This document shows, one piece after another, positions 8,859-16,907 of a DNA stretch of 40,736 nt. Source of the stretch: Ruminococcus sp. (GTDB taxonomy: Bacteria > Bacillota > Clostridia > Oscillospirales > Acutalibacteraceae); assembly GCA_017473955.1 (NCBI GenBank), contig JAFUIK010000057.1:1-40736 (forward strand), written 5' to 3'. Each line of letters opens with the position of its first letter. Position 1 is the first letter of the stretch. The translations under genes were made by a program, and so were the position numbers. The notes beneath the pieces were generated by a model that ran no database searches, was not told where the DNA came from, and worked only from the letters and a program-made list of their open reading frames with translations.

Positions 8859-9212
8859 ATGACAACATTACAACAAGCTAAAGAAACTGCTAAGATTTTA
8901 AGCGAAAAGAAAGGTCTTGATATCAAGGTTATCGAAATATCAGATGTTTCTGTTATCGCTGATTATATGGTTATCGCTACAGGTAACAGCTCTACTCATG
9001 TTAAGGCACTTGCTGATGAAGTAGAGGAGCAACTCGATGATATGGGCATTTCTGTAAGCCATATTGAGGGCTATCGCTCAAATTCTTGGATTTTGCTTGA
9101 CTATATTGACATTATTGTTCACGTTTTCTCTAACGAGGCAAGAGAGTATTATGACCTCGAGCGTTTATGGGAAGACGGCAAAGATGTTGATATTTCTGAT
9201 ATAATTGACTAA
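8859..9212 (+). CDS. rsfS: Ribosomal silencing factor RsfS
   Basis: RsfS binds ribosomal protein L14 and blocks joining of the 30S and 50S subunits, reducing translation when nutrients are short. The 117 residues match the family: SDVSVIADYMVIATGNSSTHVKAL, then HIEGYRSNSWILLDYIDIIVHVF and YYDLERLW. ATG 8859 is preferred over GTG 8850 because AGGTGA sits at the right distance and the GTG overlaps the yqeK stop. It lies 32 bases before leuS. The LytR-CpsA-Psr gene often found between yqeK and rsfS is missing here. Confidence 0.95.
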   Translation: MTTLQQAKETAKILSEKKGLDIKVIEISDVSVIADYMVIATGNSSTHVKALADEVEEQLDDMGISVSHIEGYRSNSWILLDYIDIIVHVFSNEAREYYDLERLWEDGKDVDISDIID

Positions 9213-9244
9213 TTTTGTAGTATACAGCCTTAGGAGGGTTTTAA

Positions 9245-11656
9245 TTGAGATACGATCACAAACAGGTGGAACCAAAGTGGCAAAAAGTATGGGAAGAGAA
9301 AGGCGTATTTCACGCTGAAGAAAATTCTGATAAAGAAAAATTCTTCGCTCTTATCGAGTTTCCTTATCCGTCAGGTCAGGGCTTACACGTAGGACATCCA
9401 CGTCCATACACAGCTCTTGATGTTGTTTCCAGAAAACGCAGATTACAGGGACAGAATGTTCTTTATCCAATCGGATGGGATGCTTTCGGTCTTCCTACTG
9501 AAAACTTTGCTATTAAAAACCATATACACCCTGAAATTGTTACAAAGAATAATATTGATAGATTTAGAAAGCAAATTCAGTCGCTCGGTATTTCTTTTGA
9601 TTGGTCAAGAGAAATTGATACCACTGACCCTGAATATTACAAGTGGACTCAGTGGATATTCTTACAGCTTTTCAAAAAAGGTCTTGCTTATAAAAAAGAG
9701 ATGGCTGTAAACTGGTGTACTTCCTGTAAGTGCGTTTTAGCTAACGAGGAGGTTGTTAACGGTGTTTGTGAAAGATGCCAGAGCGAGGTCGTTAGAAAGG
9801 TTAAGTCACAGTGGATGCTCAAAATCACTGAGTATGCAGATAGACTTATAGACGACCTCGATTTAGTAGATTTCCCAGAACGTGTTAAGCTTCAGCAGAA
9901 AAACTGGATCGGCAGATCTTACGGTGCAGAGGTTAAGTTCGACACAACTTTAGGTGACGAGCTCCTTATTTACACTACTAGAGCAGATACACTCTACGGT
10001 GCTACATATATGGTTATTTCTCCTGAGCATCCGCTCATCGAGAAATGGGCTGATAAAATCGCTAACCTTGATGAGGTTAAGAAGTATCAGGCTGATGCTG
10101 CGAAGAAATCTGACTTTGAGCGTACCGAGCTCGCTAAAGATAAGACAGGTGTTGAGCTCATCGGAGTTAAAGCTATCAACCCTGTAAATAACACAGAAAT
10201 TCCAATCTTTATTTCTGACTATGTACTTATTTCTTACGGTACAGGTGCTATTATGGCTGTTCCTGCTCATGATACTCGTGACTGGGAGTTCGCTAAGAAA
10301 TTTAATCTTCCTATTATCGAAGTTGTTAAGGGTGGCAACGTTGAGGAAGAGGCTTATACTGATTGTGCAACAGGCATTATGGTTAATTCAGGTATGCTTG
10401 ATGGTTTATCTGTTGAAGATGCTAAGGTTAAGATTATTGACTGGCTCACAGAACAGGGCAGAGGCGAGAAGAAGACTAACTATAAGCTCAGAGACTGGGT
10501 GTTCTCACGTCAGAGATACTGGGGCGAGCCTATTCCGATTGTTAAGTGTGACGATTGTGGTTATGTTGCTATTCCTGAATCTGAGTTACCGCTCAAGCTC
10601 CCAATGGTTGAGTCTTACGAGCCTACCGATAATGGTGAGTCACCACTTGCTAATATGACTGAGTGGGTTGAAACCACTTGTCCTAAGTGCGGTAAAAAGG
10701 CGTATAGAGAAACCGACACTATGCCACAGTGGGCTGGTTCATCTTGGTATTATTTGAGATATATGGACCCACACAACACAGAAGCTCTTGCCTCAAAAGA
10801 AGCTTTAGAATACTGGAATTGTGTTGATTGGTATAACGGTGGTATGGAACACACAACACTACATCTGTTATATAGTCGTTTCTGGCACAAGTTCTTATAT
10901 GACATTGGTGTTGTTCCTACCAAGGAGCCATACTCAAAGCGTACTAGCCATGGTATGATCCTAGGCGAGAATGGCGAGAAGATGAGTAAATCCAGAGGTA
11001 ACGTAGTTAATCCTGACGATATCGTTAATGAGTATGGTGCTGATACGCTCAGAATGTATGAGATGTTTATTGGTGATTTCGAAAAGGCTGCTCCTTGGAG
11101 CCCATCAAGTATTAAAGGCTGCCGCCGTTTTATTGAGCGTTATTACAATCTCCAGAACATCCTTGTTGGTGGAAATACTATCAGACCTGAACTCGAAAAA
11201 GAATTCCATAAAACAATCAAGAAGGTTACTGAGGATATTGAGAATATAAAGTTTAACACAGCTATTGCTGCACTTATGGCTCTTATCAACGTTGTTTCGA
11301 ACTACGGTTCAATTTCTAAGAAAGAACTTGCTATATTCTCAATTCTTATGAACCCATTTGCTCCTCATGTTACAGAAGAAGTATGGGAAGCTTGTGCTTT
11401 AGGCGAAGGTATCTTAGCCGAAGCTGTGTGGCCTGAGTTCGATGAATCAAAATGTATTGACGATACAGTAGAAATCGTTGTTCAGGTTAACGGAAAAATC
11501 AAAGCTAAGCTTATGATTCCGTCTGATGCCGACCAGGCTACTGCTTTATCACTTGCAAAAGCTGATGATAAAGTTAACGATGCTATCGCTCACATGAATA
11601 TTGTCAAGGAAATATATGTCAAAGGTAAGCTCGTAAATATCGTAGTTAAACCTTAA
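9245..11656 (+). CDS. leuS: Leucyl-tRNA synthetase
   Basis: The enzyme charges tRNA-Leu. The 803 residues are normal for bacterial LeuRS. The class I HIGH motif reads HVGH at 48-51 and the KMSKS motif is exact at 579-583. A zinc-type [12 protein letters not shown]...CERC segment follows the first half of the catalytic fold, the CP1 editing domain lies between, and the C-terminal [11 protein letters not shown] domain is intact. Translation begins at TTG 9245, with AGGAGG at 9232-9237 seven bases upstream. Only 32 bases separate it from rsfS, so there is no room for the T-box leader that controls leuS in many Firmicutes. No terminator is seen after it. Confidence 0.98.
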   Translation: MRYDHKQVEPKWQKVWEEKGVFHAEENSDKEKFFALIEFPYPSGQGLHVGHPRPYTALDVVSRKRRLQGQNVLYPIGWDAFGLPTENFAIKNHIHPEIVTKNNIDRFRKQIQSLGISFDWSREIDTTDPEYYKWTQWIFLQLFKKGLAYKKEMAVNWCTSCKCVLANEEVVNGVCERCQSEVVRKVKSQWMLKITEYADRLIDDLDLVDFPERVKLQQKNWIGRSYGAEVKFDTTLGDELLIYTTRADTLYGATYMVISPEHPLIEKWADKIANLDEVKKYQADAAKKSDFERTELAKDKTGVELIGVKAINPVNNTEIPIFISDYVLISYGTGAIMAVPAHDTRDWEFAKKFNLPIIEVVKGGNVEEEAYTDCATGIMVNSGMLDGLSVEDAKVKIIDWLTEQGRGEKKTNYKLRDWVFSRQRYWGEPIPIVKCDDCGYVAIPESELPLKLPMVESYEPTDNGESPLANMTEWVETTCPKCGKKAYRETDTMPQWAGSSWYYLRYMDPHNTEALASKEALEYWNCVDWYNGGMEHTTLHLLYSRFWHKFLYDIGVVPTKEPYSKRTSHGMILGENGEKMSKSRGNVVNPDDIVNEYGADTLRMYEMFIGDFEKAAPWSPSSIKGCRRFIERYYNLQNILVGGNTIRPELEKEFHKTIKKVTEDIENIKFNTAIAALMALINVVSNYGSISKKELAIFSILMNPFAPHVTEEVWEACALGEGILAEAVWPEFDESKCIDDTVEIVVQVNGKIKAKLMIPSDADQATALSLAKADDKVNDAIAHMNIVKEIYVKGKLVNIVVKP

Positions 11657-11699
11657 ATGTGCAATTTTCTCTGTTTTCTACTTTTATTTTAGAAGACTC

Positions 11700-11728
11700 T
11701 TGACACTTTTGACATATTATTGTATAAT
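11700..11728 (+). promoter_or_regulatory. Sigma-A promoter of rpsU
   Basis: TTGACA at 11700-11705 and TATAAT at 11723-11728 are both consensus, with a 17-base spacer. The expected transcript start is near 11735, leaving a leader of about 48 bases before rpsU. A second TTGACA at 11709 is too close to the -10 to be used. Confidence 0.88.
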
Positions 11729-11782
11729 AACCAAAGCATTATGCGAATTACCCATGCCTTATGGCGGACGGGAGGGAAATAA

Positions 11783-11959
11783 ATGTCAGAAGTAAGACTC
11801 AAAGAAAACGAATCTCTTGAGAGTGCTTTAAGAAGATTCAAGAAGCAGTGTGCAAGAGCAGGCGTTATCGCTGAAGTTCGTAAAAGAGAAGCTTATGAGA
11901 AGCCTTCAGTAAAGCGTAAGAAGAAGTCTGAGGCTGCTCGTAAACGCAAATACAAATAA
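11783..11959 (+). CDS. rpsU: Small ribosomal subunit protein bS21
   Basis: bS21 is a small basic protein of the 30S platform near the anti-Shine-Dalgarno end of 16S rRNA. The 58 residues begin [19 protein letters not shown] and continue [17 protein letters not shown], both family hallmarks, ending in a lysine/arginine-rich tail. GGGAGGG precedes the ATG. The gene has its own strong promoter and terminator, so it is a single-gene unit. The short leader holds a small possible hairpin (CCAT at 11752-11755 with ATGG at 11761-11764), of uncertain meaning. Confidence 0.97.
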   Translation: MSEVRLKENESLESALRRFKKQCARAGVIAEVRKREAYEKPSVKRKKKSEAARKRKYK

Positions 11960-11970
11960 TTATTAAAGAA

Positions 11971-12002
11971 ACGGACAGGTTAATAATACTTGTCCGTTTT
12001 TT
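11971..12002 (+). terminator. Intrinsic terminator after rpsU
   Basis: A 10-bp stem pairs ACGGACAGGT (11971-11980) with ACTTGTCCGT (11988-11997), including one G-T pair, around loop TAATAAT. It is followed by a run of T from 11997. Confidence 0.9.
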
Positions 12003-12016
12003 GTTTTGGTGATTTT

Positions 12017-12454
12017 ATGAAACTACTTGTTATTTTAGGTCCGAACCTCAATATGGTTGGAATTAGAAAAAAAGAAGTATATGGTACTACATCGGCTGAA
12101 GATATCAATAAAACGATAATTCAGTACGCTAATAATAAGGGAATAGAATGTGATGTTTTTCAATCTAACCACGAGGGTGTATTGATTGACAAAATCCACT
12201 CTACACTAAACGAATATGATGGTGTTGTTATAAATCCGGGAGCTTATACTCATTACAGTTATGCATTACGTGATGCTATCGAGTGTGTTGCCGAGGTGCC
12301 TTTCGTTGAGGTTCATATGTCGGATATTTCACAAAGAGAGGATTTCAGAAAGATTTCTGTAACCGCGGAAGTTTGTGTTAAGCAAATTATGGGTTATGGT
12401 GAAAAGTCTTATCTTATGGCTATTGATTATTTATGTGAGGTTCTGAATGGTTGA
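12017..12454 (+). CDS. aroQ: 3-Dehydroquinate dehydratase, type II
   Basis: The enzyme catalyses the third step of the shikimate pathway, 3-dehydroquinate to 3-dehydroshikimate, as a dodecamer. The 145 residues show the family pattern LGPNLNMVGIRKKEVYG (catalytic Tyr at 22), FQSNHEG at 48-54, NPGAYTHYSYALRDA at 73-87, and VEVHMSDISQRE with His 100 and Arg 107. The common VEVHxSN is VEVHMSD here, a small departure. ATG 12017 is chosen over TTG 11990, which lies inside the rpsU terminator. GGTGA gives a weak ribosome site, and expression may depend on read-through of that terminator since no promoter is seen. It overlaps the next gene by 8 bases. Confidence 0.93.
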   Translation: MKLLVILGPNLNMVGIRKKEVYGTTSAEDINKTIIQYANNKGIECDVFQSNHEGVLIDKIHSTLNEYDGVVINPGAYTHYSYALRDAIECVAEVPFVEVHMSDISQREDFRKISVTAEVCVKQIMGYGEKSYLMAIDYLCEVLNG

Positions 12455-13517
12455 AAGGATAAGTAGACTTCGAGAATTTTTACCTGACAAACACAGTGCG
12501 GTGCTAATAACATCCGATGTAAATCGTTTTTATTTTTCAGGCTTCAAAAGTTCGGCAGGTGCAGTTTTTGTTACAAATTATTCAGCAACCTTGCTTGTGG
12601 ATTTTAGATACTTTGAGGCTGCAGACAAAAAAGTCGGGGACAAGATAAATGTTATCTGTTATAAAAAGCTTTTTGATTCACTTAATGAGATAATCGCAAA
12701 AGAGCAAGTAACTACTGTTATTATTGAAGATGATGACGTAACAGTTAATGAGCTTTCTAAATTAAAAAGAAGTATTAATGCAGAAGTTGTAACTGATTTT
12801 GAAGTTTCCAGTAAAATTCTTGACCTTAGGATGATTAAATCTGAAACCGAGATTGAGAAGATTATAACTGCTCAAAAAATTACTGAGAAAAGCTATCTTA
12901 CGCTTCTTAATTTCGTCAAAGAAGGTGTAACTGAACGTCAACTCTCCGTCGAACTTGAGTATCTTATGAAGAAGAACGGAGCAGAAAGAATAGCTTTTGA
13001 CCTTATTACAATTAGTGGTAAGAATACATCACTACCTCATGGTGTGCCTAGCGACAAGATGTTGTGTAGTGGTGATTTTATAACATTTGATATCGGTGCA
13101 GTGTATGATGGCTATCATTCTGATATGACACGTACTGTCGCGTTAGGTTATGCAACGGATGAAATGCATAAGATTTACGATATCGTGTTAACCGCACATA
13201 ATAAAGCAGCTCATAAGATTATTTCAGGTAACACTTGTGCCGATGTTGATAATGCAGCTAGAAATTACATTGTTTCTAAAGGTTACGGCGAGTGTTTTGG
13301 TCATACTACCGGTCACGGGGTTGGTTTGGAAATTCACGAAAAGCCTACTGTGTATTTATCTGATGATACTGTATTAAGAAATAATATGATAATTACGAAT
13401 GAGCCGGGGATATATATACCAAGTAAGTTCGGTGTAAGGATAGAAGATATGTATCTTGTAACCGATAATGGACGTAAAGACCTCGCGTTTATCGAGAAAG
13501 AACTAATAATTCTGTAA
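12447..13517 (+). CDS. Xaa-Pro aminopeptidase (M24B family)
   Basis: This metallopeptidase removes an N-terminal residue from Xaa-Pro peptides in the cytosol. The 356 residues comprise a creatinase-like N-terminal domain (about 1-125) and a pita-bread catalytic domain. The five dinuclear metal ligands are present: D215 and D226 in DIGAVYDGYHSDMTRTV, H290 in GHTTGHGVG, E319 in NEPGIY, and E333 in GVRIEDMY. The ATG overlaps the aroQ stop by 8 bases with GAGG upstream, so the two are coupled. It lies just before efp, a frequent Firmicute neighbourhood. The exact subgroup name (pepP, ypdF, yqhT-like) cannot be settled here. Confidence 0.92.
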   Translation: MVERISRLREFLPDKHSAVLITSDVNRFYFSGFKSSAGAVFVTNYSATLLVDFRYFEAADKKVGDKINVICYKKLFDSLNEIIAKEQVTTVIIEDDDVTVNELSKLKRSINAEVVTDFEVSSKILDLRMIKSETEIEKIITAQKITEKSYLTLLNFVKEGVTERQLSVELEYLMKKNGAERIAFDLITISGKNTSLPHGVPSDKMLCSGDFITFDIGAVYDGYHSDMTRTVALGYATDEMHKIYDIVLTAHNKAAHKIISGNTCADVDNAARNYIVSKGYGECFGHTTGHGVGLEIHEKPTVYLSDDTVLRNNMIITNEPGIYIPSKFGVRIEDMYLVTDNGRKDLAFIEKELIIL

Positions 13518-13537
13518 AAACTATTGATTTTTACAGA
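13511..13537. repeat. 10-bp inverted repeat overlapping the efp -35 region
   Basis: TCTGTAAAAA (13511-13520) and TTTTTACAGA (13528-13537) are perfect reverse complements with a 7-base gap. The left arm contains the stop of the peptidase gene, and the gap and right arm contain the efp -35 box. It could be a weak AT-rich transcript end or a protein-binding site. There is no T-run directly after the right arm. Confidence 0.5.
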
Positions 13538-13552
13538 GTTTGACTGTATAAT
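13524..13552 (+). promoter_or_regulatory. Sigma-A promoter of efp
   Basis: TTGATT (13524-13529) and TATAAT (13547-13552) are 17 bases apart. ACTGT/ACAGT arms at 13543-13547 and 13555-13559 flank the -10 box. The leader before efp would be about 50 bases. Confidence 0.78.
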
Positions 13553-13608
13553 TAACAGTGTAAATTTATGAAATTTGCTATTCAAATATTTTTTTGGAGG
13601 GAAACACA

Positions 13609-14166
13609 ATGATTTCTGCAGGTGATTTCAGAAACGGCGTAACATTCGAAATGGATGGTCAGGTTGTTTCTATCATTGAATTTCAGCACGTAAAGCCTGG
13701 TAAAGGTGCTGCCTTTGTAAGAACAAAGATCAGAAACGTTATCACAGGTTCCGTTGTTGAAAAAACTTTTAACCCTAACGACAAATATCCTACTGCTTTC
13801 ATCGAGAGAAAGGATATGGAGTACAGCTACAACGATGGCGATCTCTACTACTTTATGGATACTGAAACATGGGAGCAGATTCCTATCAATGCTTCTATCC
13901 TTGGTGACAACTTCAAGTTTGTTAAAGAGAATATGACTTGCAAAGTCCTCTCATACAAGGGTAATGTTTTCGGTGTAGAGCCACCTAACTTTGTTGAGCT
14001 TACTATCACTCAGACTGACCCTGGTTTTGCAGGTAACACAGCAACTAACGCTACTAAACCTGCTACTGTTGAAACAGGTGCTGAGATTAAGGTTCCTCTC
14101 TTTATTGAAGAGGGCGAAGTTGTTCAGATTGATACTCGTACAGGCGAGTACTTGGGCCGTGCATAA
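13609..14166 (+). CDS. efp: Elongation factor P
   Basis: EF-P relieves ribosome stalling at polyproline stretches by binding next to the P-site tRNA. The 185 residues form the usual three beta-barrel domains. The tip loop [14 protein letters not shown] carries Lys 32, the position that is modified in many bacteria; the modification used here cannot be read from the sequence. The end reads [19 protein letters not shown], the typical domain III signature. The ATG at 13609 has GGAGGGA eight bases upstream; the in-frame TTG at 13594 overlaps that site and is rejected. The next gene starts 12 bases after the stop. Confidence 0.97.
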   Translation: MISAGDFRNGVTFEMDGQVVSIIEFQHVKPGKGAAFVRTKIRNVITGSVVEKTFNPNDKYPTAFIERKDMEYSYNDGDLYYFMDTETWEQIPINASILGDNFKFVKENMTCKVLSYKGNVFGVEPPNFVELTITQTDPGFAGNTATNATKPATVETGAEIKVPLFIEEGEVVQIDTRTGEYLGRA

Positions 14167-14178
14167 GGAGTAATTACT

Positions 14179-14667
14179 ATGACTTTATCAGAAAGAATTT
14201 CTTACATCAGAGGTTTAGCTGACGGTCTTGAACTCGACAGTGAGAAGAAGGAAGTTAAAGTTTTAAACGCTATTATTGACCTCCTTGATGATATGACACT
14301 CGCTGTTGAAACTACTGAAGACCTTTATGATGAGCTTGCTGAGCAGGTTGACGCAATTGACGAAGACCTTACAACACTAGAGGATGACTTCTATGACGAT
14401 TGTGATTGCTGCGATTGTGACTGTGACGATTGCGATGATGATTGCGATTGTTGTGATTGCTACGATGACGATGAAGCTTACTATGAAGTAACTTGCGGTA
14501 AGTGCGAAGAACAGATTTGCGTTAGCGAGGATGTTCTTTTAGAGGGCGAGATCACTTGCCCTAACTGTGGTGAGTTACTCGAGTTTGATTTCTCTGGTCT
14601 TTGTGACGATGATGACTGCGATTGCGGTTGTTGCTGTTGTGATGATTCAGAAGATTTTATGTCATAA
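14179..14667 (+). CDS. CD1247-domain protein with Cys/Asp-rich repeats and zinc ribbon
   Basis: The function is unknown. The first 70 residues (MTLSERISYIRGLADGLELD onwards) look like the CD1247 N-terminal domain of Clostridia: helical, acidic, probably self-associating. Residues 73-98 are almost only Asp and Cys, with ten Cys between 75 and 94. A zinc-ribbon-like module follows, with C106, C109, C127 and C130, plus C114. The tail holds seven more Cys (142-154) in an acidic setting. In total 22 of 162 residues are Cys. The chain is strongly acidic and suggests metal binding, but that is inference. It follows efp and is probably co-transcribed with it, ending at a strong terminator. Confidence 0.85.
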   Translation: MTLSERISYIRGLADGLELDSEKKEVKVLNAIIDLLDDMTLAVETTEDLYDELAEQVDAIDEDLTTLEDDFYDDCDCCDCDCDDCDDDCDCCDCYDDDEAYYEVTCGKCEEQICVSEDVLLEGEITCPNCGELLEFDFSGLCDDDDCDCGCCCCDDSEDFMS

Positions 14668-14683
14668 TTTAATTAACATTTTT

Positions 14684-14720
14684 AACACCTCTCGTATAGT
14701 ATAACGAGGGGTGTTTTTTT
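14684..14720 (+). terminator. Intrinsic terminator overlapping the yunB ribosome site
   Basis: A 12-bp stem pairs AACACCTCTCGT (14684-14695) with ACGAGGGGTGTT (14704-14715), one T-G pair, loop ATAGTATA, followed by a T-run to 14720. The right arm holds GAGGGG, the only visible ribosome site for yunB. Confidence 0.92.
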
Positions 14721-15369
14721 GCGTACTAAAAAGAAATTACCAAAAAGACAGAAGATATTTAAAAGAATAATTATTTCTGCTTTAGCGTTTATTATTGCAA
14801 TAGTTGTATTTTACGAGTTTACAGTTCGTGACAGATTGGAACTTTCGATTGTTGCACAGATAAAAACGGTGTGTAATAAGACTATAAACAATGCTGTTTC
14901 TGAATATTTGAAAGAAAATCAGGGAGCTTGCAAACAGATGGTAGAAGTGAGCTGTGATGAATCGAGTGCGGTAAAATCAATCAGCGAAAATATATATGCT
15001 GTTAATTTACTGAAAACAGATATTATTAACGTAACACAGACAGCTGTTGACGATGTGTTGAAACTACACGGAATTGATGTGAAACTAGGTAACTTTACCG
15101 GGCTTACGATATTATCTGACAGTGGTCCGTACATACATCTTGATATAGATGCTACTTCCACTATAACTTGTGATATTAACAGTACGTTCGAGTCATCGGG
15201 TGTTAATCAGACTTTACATAGAGTTACGCTTGATATGTATGTTGATGTATATGTCGGAAATCCGTTTCGTATAGAGTCGATTTTCTTTGAAACTTCTTAT
15301 GAAATATCTCAAACCCTAATTGTTGGTAATGCACCATCAGCGTATGGCTCAATATCAACAAGATATTGA
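14719..15369 (+). CDS. yunB: Sporulation protein YunB
   Basis: YunB is a conserved membrane protein made in the mother cell of sporulating Firmicutes and needed for efficient spore formation. The 216 residues have a short basic N-terminus, one membrane segment at about 17-36 (RIIISALAFIIAIVVFYEF), and an outer domain ending with the family signature: FESSGVNQTLHRVTLDMYVDV, then ETSYEISQTLIVGNAPSAYG. Only TTG 14719 fits as start; the next Met is about 70 residues in. Its SD (GAGGGG, 14706-14711) is buried in the preceding terminator stem. No clear sporulation-sigma promoter is seen. No terminator is seen after it. Confidence 0.88.
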   Translation: MRTKKKLPKRQKIFKRIIISALAFIIAIVVFYEFTVRDRLELSIVAQIKTVCNKTINNAVSEYLKENQGACKQMVEVSCDESSAVKSISENIYAVNLLKTDIINVTQTAVDDVLKLHGIDVKLGNFTGLTILSDSGPYIHLDIDATSTITCDINSTFESSGVNQTLHRVTLDMYVDVYVGNPFRIESIFFETSYEISQTLIVGNAPSAYGSISTRY

Positions 15370-15420
15370 GGATAATTGTTAAATTTATTTTAATAACCGC
15401 AATATAATGATAAATGCCTA

Positions 15421-15449
15421 TTGAAATCCCTCAACTCTTGTGCTAAAAT
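15421..15449 (+). promoter_or_regulatory. Sigma-A promoter of the miaB operon
   Basis: TTGAAA (15421-15426) and TAAAAT (15444-15449) are separated by 17 bases, with the expected start near 15456 and a leader of about 30 bases. A TATAAT at 15403 has no matching -35 at a workable distance. Confidence 0.72.
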
Positions 15450-15486
15450 GTATTGGATAATACATAATTAGGGGGATAATGCCTTG

Positions 15487-16902
15487 ATGAACAAAAAATT
15501 AGCAGAAAATCAAGCTATATCTCAAAATGAATATTTATCGCTAACAGCTGAATTGATGGCTATCAGAAAACGTGGCGATGAACCTCTCGCGTTTGTACGC
15601 ACTTATGGATGCCAACAGAATGTTGCTGATAGCGAACGTATTAAAGGTATGCTTGATAAAGCAGGCTTTTCTTTTACTGAGAATGTTGAAGAAGCAGATT
15701 TTATTCTTTTTAATACTTGTGCTGTCAGAGAACACGCTGAGGATAGAGTTTTTGGTAATGTCGGTGCACTTAAGAATATTAAACGTAAGCATCCGTCTGT
15801 TCTTATCGCTTTGTGCGGTTGTATGATGGAGCAGGAACATGTTGCACAGCGTATCCACGACAGCTTTCCGTTTGTTGGTTTGGTGTTTGGTACTAACTGT
15901 TTACATGAGTTTCCAAAGCTGCTATACAACAGCTTGCTATACGGTAAACGACAGTTCTTAAGAGGAGTTACCGATGAAAATGTTTATGAGGGTATTCCGA
16001 TTAAACGTGATGGTAATTTTAAAGGCTTCTTACCGATTATGTATGGATGTGATAATTTCTGCTCATACTGCATAGTGCCATATGTACGAGGCAGAGAGAA
16101 GAGCAGACGTCCAGAAGTTGTTATTGAAGAAGCCAGAGAAATGATTAACTCTGGATACAAAGATATTTGCCTTTTGGGTCAGAATGTAAACTCTTACGGC
16201 AAAGGACTGGAACCAAGACCGAATTTTGCGTCATTGTTAAAAGAAATTGACAAAATCGAAGGCGACTATTGGCTGAGGTTCATGACTTCACATCCTAAGG
16301 ATTGTACCAAAGAGCTTATCGACACTATCGCTGATAGTAAGCACATTAGTCATCACTTGCATCTTCCGTTCCAGTGTGGTTCTAATAAGATACTTGACCT
16401 TATGAACAGAAGATATACCCGTGAAAAGTATCTTGAAATTATAAAATATGCAAAAGAACGTATTCCTGATTTATCTCTCACCAGCGATATTATAGTTGGT
16501 TTTCCTGGTGAAACATATGAGGATTTTCAAGAAACTCTTGACTTAATCAAAGAAGTTGAATTTACTTCACTTTTTACCTTCATTTATTCCCGCAGAAAAG
16601 GAACACCTGCTGCACAGATGGAAGATGTGGCAACTGATGAAGAAAAGTCAAAGTGGTTTCGAGAACTTCTTAAAGTTCAGGAAGAAATTGCAGCAAAAAG
16701 ATGTGCCACAATGGTAGGCACTGTTCAGAAAGTTCTTGTTGAAGAAAAATGCTCCAACAAGGATGGTATTCTGAATGGTCGCACAACAGGTAACATAATA
16801 GTAGAATTTGCCGGAGATGAAAGTCTTATCGGTTCATTTATAAATATTAAAATAACTAAGGCTCGCAATTGGATATTAAACGGCGAGCAGATAAAGGAGT
16901 AA
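15487..16902 (+). CDS. miaB: tRNA-2-methylthio-N6-dimethylallyladenosine synthase MiaB
   Basis: MiaB adds a methylthio group to i6A37 of tRNAs reading codons that begin with U, using two Fe-S clusters. The 471 residues hold the N-terminal MTTase domain with C42 (TYGCQQN), C78 (FNTCAVRE) and C112 (GCMMEQE), the radical SAM motif GCDNFCSYC (C188, C192, C195), and a C-terminal TRAM domain from about residue 400. The ATG at 15487 directly follows an in-frame TTG at 15484; GGGGGA at 15471-15476 would serve either. It shares a window with miaA, which makes its substrate. Confidence 0.97.
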   Translation: MNKKLAENQAISQNEYLSLTAELMAIRKRGDEPLAFVRTYGCQQNVADSERIKGMLDKAGFSFTENVEEADFILFNTCAVREHAEDRVFGNVGALKNIKRKHPSVLIALCGCMMEQEHVAQRIHDSFPFVGLVFGTNCLHEFPKLLYNSLLYGKRQFLRGVTDENVYEGIPIKRDGNFKGFLPIMYGCDNFCSYCIVPYVRGREKSRRPEVVIEEAREMINSGYKDICLLGQNVNSYGKGLEPRPNFASLLKEIDKIEGDYWLRFMTSHPKDCTKELIDTIADSKHISHHLHLPFQCGSNKILDLMNRRYTREKYLEIIKYAKERIPDLSLTSDIIVGFPGETYEDFQETLDLIKEVEFTSLFTFIYSRRKGTPAAQMEDVATDEEKSKWFRELLKVQEEIAAKRCATMVGTVQKVLVEEKCSNKDGILNGRTTGNIIVEFAGDESLIGSFINIKITKARNWILNGEQIKE

Positions 16903-16907
16903 TAATT

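Noticed and set aside
9213-9244. T-box or other riboswitch before leuS
   Set aside because: The gap is only 32 bases, mostly occupied by the ribosome site.
11709-11728. Second TTGACA at 11709-11714 as the rpsU -35
   Set aside because: It leaves only 8 bases to the -10 box; the copy at 11700 has the correct 17.
14663-14670. CATAATTT as a sigma-E type -10 box for yunB
   Set aside because: No matching -35 lies 14-15 bases upstream, the site overlaps the end of the CD1247 gene, and a strong terminator lies between it and yunB.
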